A stretch of 28,704 bases of DNA from UBA7236 sp031372705 (GTDB lineage: Bacteria; Bacteroidota; Bacteroidia; Chitinophagales; BACL12): assembly GCA_031372705.1 (NCBI GenBank), contig JANMLV010000266.1:1-28704 (forward strand), in the 5' to 3' direction. The notes below the pieces were generated by a model. It ran no database searches and was not told the origin of the DNA. It saw only the letters and a program-made list of their open reading frames with translations. Made by a program: the position numbers and the translations under genes. This document shows, one piece after another, positions 25,632 through 28,704 of this stretch. The number at the start of each line of letters is the position of its first letter. Positions within the stretch are counted from its first letter, which is position 1.

Positions 25632-26762
25632 ATGAAGAAACTGTTTATTAGAATAGGCATTTTAATACTTGTTGTTTACGCAATCTGTCAGGTTGTGTTA
25701 ATGACTATGCCTTTCTCTTGGGGTAATACTAGGCTAAACACCAAATTTGATGCTTATAAAGAAAATCATGAGCAATACAACACATTGTTAATTGGTGCCA
25801 GTACAACTTATCGCCATATTAATCCACGTGCTTTTGATTCGATTGTAAACGCACAGCACCCTGAATTAAATATCAAATCATTCAATTTCGGGATACCCGC
25901 AAACAGAACTCCACAGTCGATGCAAATGCTCTATAATTTATTAAAGTTTGATGATACTAATATTAAATATGTAGTAATTGATATGTCGGAGCTCACCAAA
26001 ATGGGCGCCGATAATTTGCACAAAAAGGAAATGTTGTATTGGTACAACTGGAGCAACATAGGCGATGTAATGAAAGCTTCATATGAATCGGAAAAAGGCA
26101 TTAATAAATTTGGCGTGCCTATTTTACATGCATTTTCGTTTGGCGAGAAAAGTTTACTATTCGGCAATGGTCCAAGCGTTTTTATGCAACATGCCGGTTT
26201 AAATACCGAACCACTTTCAGTTGGTCCTGATAAAAATGGATTTTATTCATTGGATCAAGAAATGCGCGATGATCCTGAAGGCGATTTAGCAGCTAGATAT
26301 AGCGACTTGCGCACACAAGATACTATCGATTATCGCACTATGCGTTGTAAGCGCTTGGTTGAAAAGTATAAAGATGCTTCCAAGAATCCCAATAAAACTA
26401 TGGAAGACAATTTGATTGATATTATTAATCAATGTGAAAAGAATAATATTAGTGTTGTAATAATGCTTTCGCAACGTTTGGGTGAGCGTTACGAATATTT
26501 AATACCGTTATTTAATCAATTGCCCGAGAAAAATAGAATTGGATTTCAAGATCCTGATGCATACCCGTTATTAAATCTACGCGAAAATTTATTTGACTTA
26601 GCTCACTTGAATGAAGATGGCGCAAAAATATTTACCGGCATATTTGCTGATGAATGGTTACATCGTTTAGAAATGCAAGATGTTATAAAGCCGCTTCCTG
26701 CACCAACCGTTGAAAGTGATACGCTTAATCTTAACCCAAGGACTGATGGAGGTAACCAATGA
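25632..26762 (+). CDS. SGNH-type membrane-anchored periplasmic protein, partner of the MBOAT
   Basis: Probable periplasmic acyl carrier or transferase that receives an acyl group from the MBOAT protein and puts it on the polysaccharide. Seen: 376 aa; N-terminal membrane anchor (about 5-28); block I-like LLIGASTTYRHINP with the candidate nucleophile Ser 57; FNFGIPANRTPQS with a Gly/Asn block; and the C-terminal catalytic pair in DLAHLNEDGA (Asp 322, His 325). The order matches SGNH hydrolases/DltD-like proteins, although overall similarity is low. It lies 2 bases after the MBOAT gene and overlaps the flippase gene by four bases (ATGA), so all three are coupled. An esterase acting on the same polymer is the alternative. 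Confidence 0.8.
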   Translation: MKKLFIRIGILILVVYAICQVVLMTMPFSWGNTRLNTKFDAYKENHEQYNTLLIGASTTYRHINPRAFDSIVNAQHPELNIKSFNFGIPANRTPQSMQMLYNLLKFDDTNIKYVVIDMSELTKMGADNLHKKEMLYWYNWSNIGDVMKASYESEKGINKFGVPILHAFSFGEKSLLFGNGPSVFMQHAGLNTEPLSVGPDKNGFYSLDQEMRDDPEGDLAARYSDLRTQDTIDYRTMRCKRLVEKYKDASKNPNKTMEDNLIDIINQCEKNNISVVIMLSQRLGERYEYLIPLFNQLPEKNRIGFQDPDAYPLLNLRENLFDLAHLNEDGAKIFTGIFADEWLHRLEMQDVIKPLPAPTVESDTLNLNPRTDGGNQ

Positions 26763-28279
26763 TCTCCAAGATATCCAAAAAAATTAAACGGAAATTTAGG
26801 GATGAAGACTTTTCTGAAATCTTTAAAAAAGGATTTTCGGGAACGATAATTAGTTTAATAGGCCGCTTTTTAGGCTACTTATTAATAATGGTAATTACCT
26901 GGTTGTATGGTCAGGAGGCAATGGGGGTTTATACCGTTGGCTTAAGTATTCTAAGTATAGTTGGTATTTTTGGTCGCTTCGGTGTCGATATGGCCATGTC
27001 GCGCTTCGTTGCTCAATATGGTGCTGCAAATAGATGGGATTTAATTACCCATACTTATAAAACTGCATTAAAAATAATTATTCCCCTTGGGCTAATACTT
27101 TCGGCCGGCACTTATTTTGTGTTACCCTATTTAACCGATCAATTTTTTGACAAAAGTGAACCGGAGTATGAACGATATACCATGTTCATGCAAATATTTG
27201 CGGTTTCAATATTGTTTTATGTGCTCGGCGGATTAAGTGAAGAATGCATAAAAGGGTTGAAAAAAACCAAGCAATACAATTGGATTTCGCACGTCGTTAA
27301 TCAATTGGTTGCCATATTGTTTTTATTGCTTTTCGGACTTTTTTCCAAAGATCAATTATGGGTTAATTTATCATATTGTCTTGGTGTATTTGTTGCATTC
27401 TTGGTTGCTCAAGTGATGTGGATTCATTATTTAAGAAATCCTGATAAAGCAAGCACAGAGTTAATCAGTAAAAAAATAAAAAAAGGAAATAAATCGGCAG
27501 ATGCAACTAATGAAATTGCCAAAATAGCTGAGTCGCATCAACCAATTTCAACAGGAGAATTATTAAAAGTATCGGCACCCATGATGTCGGCTAAATACTT
27601 AACCATGATTTATACATGGGTAGATATTTTAATTCTTGCAAAATATGCTGCAGAAACACAAGTTGCTATTTACAGAGTAGCAACCAGATTAACATCATTA
27701 ACCACTATTCCCTTAATTTCAATTAATGCAATTGCAGGTCCAAAATTTGCTGAAGCGCATGGCGTAAACGATCAAAAAAAATTACACAATAGTGTTCGTC
27801 AAGCTACTAGATTAATATTTTGGTCGTGCATGCCAATTTTACTATTGTTTCTCGTATTCCCGAAGTTTTGTATGTGGACATTCGGGAAAGATTTTACCGG
27901 AACTGAAGCTGTTTTAGTTTTTGTAATTGTTACCTTAGGTCAAGCCGCTAATATTTTAACCGGCCCTGTTACTGTTTTGTTAAACATGACCGGCAGACAA
28001 AAAGTTACGATGTATTATGCATTGGCAACAGTTGTTATTGACATCACACTTAATTTAATTTTAATTCCTAAATATGGAATAATTGGAGCAGCTATTGCGA
28101 CATCTATTTCAAGAACTGTATTAAATCTTGGCTGTGCCATGCAAATTTATTTCATGATGGGAATCAGCACTATTTATAATCCGTTTACTGATATCAAATC
28201 AATGCTCACCAAAAAGGTTAAGAAGGAAAAGAAGATTAAAAATGACACTTCCGAGCCTAATGAAAATCAAAATGAATAA
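26759..28279 (+). CDS. Wzx-like polysaccharide flippase (MOP superfamily)
   Basis: Moves undecaprenyl-linked repeat units across the inner membrane in Wzx/Wzy-dependent synthesis. Seen: 506 aa with about 12-14 hydrophobic helices; an N-terminal basic/amphipathic stretch before the first helix (FSGTIISLIGRFLGYLLIMV); a Lys-rich cytoplasmic insertion in the middle (about 230-260, KKIKKGNKS); the mid-protein restart STGELLKVSAPMM typical of the second half of this family; and a highly charged C-terminal tail. The ATG overlaps the SGNH gene stop (ATGA). It supports assignment of the locus to the Wzx/Wzy route rather than an ABC or synthase route, though no Wzy is in view. Confidence 0.88.
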   Translation: MISKISKKIKRKFRDEDFSEIFKKGFSGTIISLIGRFLGYLLIMVITWLYGQEAMGVYTVGLSILSIVGIFGRFGVDMAMSRFVAQYGAANRWDLITHTYKTALKIIIPLGLILSAGTYFVLPYLTDQFFDKSEPEYERYTMFMQIFAVSILFYVLGGLSEECIKGLKKTKQYNWISHVVNQLVAILFLLLFGLFSKDQLWVNLSYCLGVFVAFLVAQVMWIHYLRNPDKASTELISKKIKKGNKSADATNEIAKIAESHQPISTGELLKVSAPMMSAKYLTMIYTWVDILILAKYAAETQVAIYRVATRLTSLTTIPLISINAIAGPKFAEAHGVNDQKKLHNSVRQATRLIFWSCMPILLLFLVFPKFCMWTFGKDFTGTEAVLVFVIVTLGQAANILTGPVTVLLNMTGRQKVTMYYALATVVIDITLNLILIPKYGIIGAAIATSISRTVLNLGCAMQIYFMMGISTIYNPFTDIKSMLTKKVKKEKKIKNDTSEPNENQNE

Positions 28280-28280
28280 T

Positions 28281-28704
28281 ATGAACAGGTGGCCAAATTT
28301 TTTAATAGTAGGAACGGCAAGAGCCGGCACAACATCACTCCATGAGTTTTTGGGTGGCCATGATGATATTTATATGCCGTTGCAAAAGGAGCCTTGCTTT
28401 TTTACCTTCTATAATGAGCATCCTGAATTTAAAGATTCGAAAAATAGATATACAACTACCATTGAGCAGTATTCCGAATTGTTTGATGGTCATGACGAAA
28501 AAGTAATGGGTGAATCTTCAACTCCTTATTTATATTTCTTTGATAAGTCGATTGCCAATATTAAACAATTGGTGCCGGACTATCGGTCGATGAAAATATT
28601 GATTGTGTTACGCGATCCTGCTGAACGTGCATATTCACAGTATATTCATAACCGCAGAGACTTAAGAGAACCACTTTCTTTTGAAGAAGCAATTGATGCT
28701 GAGC
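28281..28704 (+). CDS. Sulfotransferase, 5' part (3' end outside window)
   Basis: Predicted PAPS-dependent carbohydrate sulfotransferase; an open frame of 141 codons runs to the right edge. Seen: FLIVGTARAGTTSL near the N terminus, the P-loop-like 5'-phosphosulfate-binding motif, then PLQKEPCFF, and LRDPAERAYSQY, the 3'-phosphate-binding motif (the usual form is LRNPxxRAYSxY). Three in-frame ATGs are possible: 28260 and 28272 (both overlapping the flippase gene) and 28281; I chose 28281 because it gives the shortest lead into the conserved block. Its place right after the flippase gene suggests the locus makes a sulfated polymer. A role in sulfating a lipid or another glycan is possible. Confidence 0.87.
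   Translation, partial: MNRWPNFLIVGTARAGTTSLHEFLGGHDDIYMPLQKEPCFFTFYNEHPEFKDSKNRYTTTIEQYSELFDGHDEKVMGESSTPYLYFFDKSIANIKQLVPDYRSMKILIVLRDPAERAYSQYIHNRRDLREPLSFEEAIDAE

Noticed and set aside
1..28704. tRNA, rRNA, CRISPR, insertion sequence or prophage
   Set aside because: No cloverleaf-like sequence, regularly spaced repeat, transposase or integrase motif was seen in the window.

Overview
The window comes from an AT-rich member of the Bacteroidota. Three things point there. Five transcription units are preceded by exact matches to the Bacteroidota -7 promoter element TAnnTTTG. Start codons lack consistent Shine-Dalgarno sequences and sit behind A-rich leaders. The secreted proteins carry phylum-typical modules: a type IX secretion (T9SS) sorting domain, a TonB-dependent receptor with an N-terminal carboxypeptidase-regulatory-like domain, and a PorV/PorQ-like barrel. 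I cannot place it below phylum; it looks like an environmental lineage. I see no tRNA, rRNA, CRISPR array, insertion sequence or phage gene.

Layout, left (1-5117): the 5' half of pdxA (minus strand, running off the left edge), then a secreted reprolysin-like metalloprotease with a T9SS tail (minus strand, own promoter and terminator). Divergently, rsmA and a D-2-hydroxyacid dehydrogenase form a tight pair on the plus strand.

Centre left (5236-13922): a tightly spaced plus-strand unit of three large cell-envelope genes. They encode an oversized TonB-dependent receptor (1237 aa), a 1292-aa secreted protein of unknown function with a FlgD-like/T9SS-like C-terminal module, and a 353-aa PorV/PorQ-like outer-membrane barrel. 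Together they look like one surface complex, and this is the least explained part of the window. A strong hairpin terminator overlapping a promoter separates the unit from greA.

Centre (13999-20391): mostly housekeeping genes. greA and a HIT-family hydrolase overlap by one base; ruvC converges on them; a flippase-like membrane protein and a DUF3108 protein overlap by four bases and end in a clear terminator. An S66 LD-carboxypeptidase and metG are divergent with almost no space between them.

Right (20447-28704): the start of an exopolysaccharide locus on one strand. It encodes a Wza-like multi-SLBB outer-membrane export protein, a Wzz-like chain-length protein without a kinase domain, an AlgI-like MBOAT acyltransferase, an SGNH-type periplasmic partner, a Wzx-like flippase and the 5' part of a sulfotransferase. 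The set predicts a Wzx/Wzy-type surface polysaccharide that is acylated and probably sulfated. No glycosyltransferase or polymerase lies inside the window; they would be expected to the right. A tandem, partly palindromic repeat overlaps the promoter of this locus and is a candidate operator.
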